DNA of 27,441 bases from Peronospora farinosa (Eukaryota > Oomycota > Peronosporomycetes > Peronosporales > Peronosporaceae). Below are positions 27,421-27,441 of this stretch, in pieces. Location of the stretch: positions 1 through 27,441 of the forward strand of contig CANTFK010000906.1 of assembly GCA_947646735.1 (NCBI GenBank). The letters run 5' to 3'. How positions within the stretch are numbered: position 1 is the first letter of the stretch; each line of letters starts with the position of its first letter. A program made the position numbers and the translations under genes. The notes beneath the pieces are model-generated. The model saw only the letters and a list, made by a program, of their open reading frames with translations. It was not told the DNA's origin and ran no database searches.

Positions 27421-27441
27421 AGAAGTGTACAAACGTCTGAG
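27421..27441. other. Flank outside H
   Basis: Twenty-one bases beyond the proposed H terminus; too short to interpret. Confidence 0.5.

Overview
The window reads as a eukaryotic, transposon-only region, most likely from an oomycete of the Phytophthora or downy mildew type. That guess rests on the style of the Ty3/Gypsy chromovirus polyproteins (FFDDVFVHS or YFDDIFVHS in RT, a chromodomain after the integrase). The species cannot be fixed from sequence alone. I see no cellular gene, tRNA, rRNA or CRISPR array. Almost every base can be assigned to layers of LTR retrotransposons.

Region 1 (1-4987) is a non-autonomous LTR element, here called R. LTR1 (249-1293) and LTR2 (3533-4987) share TGTGGTG/CACCACA ends. 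A primer-binding site follows LTR1, then a frameshifted gag-like gene (1294-2285). A 20-bp minisatellite occurs in both the LTRs and the internal region. Positions 1-248 resemble the internal 3' end of another R copy, so R may be in tandem. Positions 4988-5199 are unassigned. Positions 5200 to about 5760 hold a decayed plus-strand gag fragment.

Region 2 (about 5760-27420) is one old minus-strand Gypsy element, H. It has a 602-bp 5' LTR (26819-27420), PBS, gag with a CCHC knuckle, protease, RT, RNase H and integrase, and it lacks its 3' end. It carries many stops and frameshifts. Two copies of a second chromovirus, E, are nested in it, both on the plus strand. E1 (8356-16112, target duplication GCTGA) sits in H's RT. 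E2 (18014-25781, target duplication GGCTG) sits in H's gag. Removing both rejoins H's reading frames.

E carries about 340-bp LTRs, gag, protease with DSGA, RT, RNase H, DD35E integrase and a chromodomain. Three things stand out. (i) Both copies carry the same inversion of the 5' LTR end, PBS and first half of gag. (ii) Both carry a long antisense reading frame starting beside the 3' LTR; it has a novel N-terminal domain, an RS-rich stretch and a C-terminal coiled coil, and about 150 codons of that frame lie outside any sense gene. (iii) The E LTR is packed with short hairpins, most with 5-base loops, and H's unrelated LTR is also rich in palindromes. Both E copies are now defective: E1 has lost protease and integrase catalytic residues and has stops, and E2 has frameshifts.
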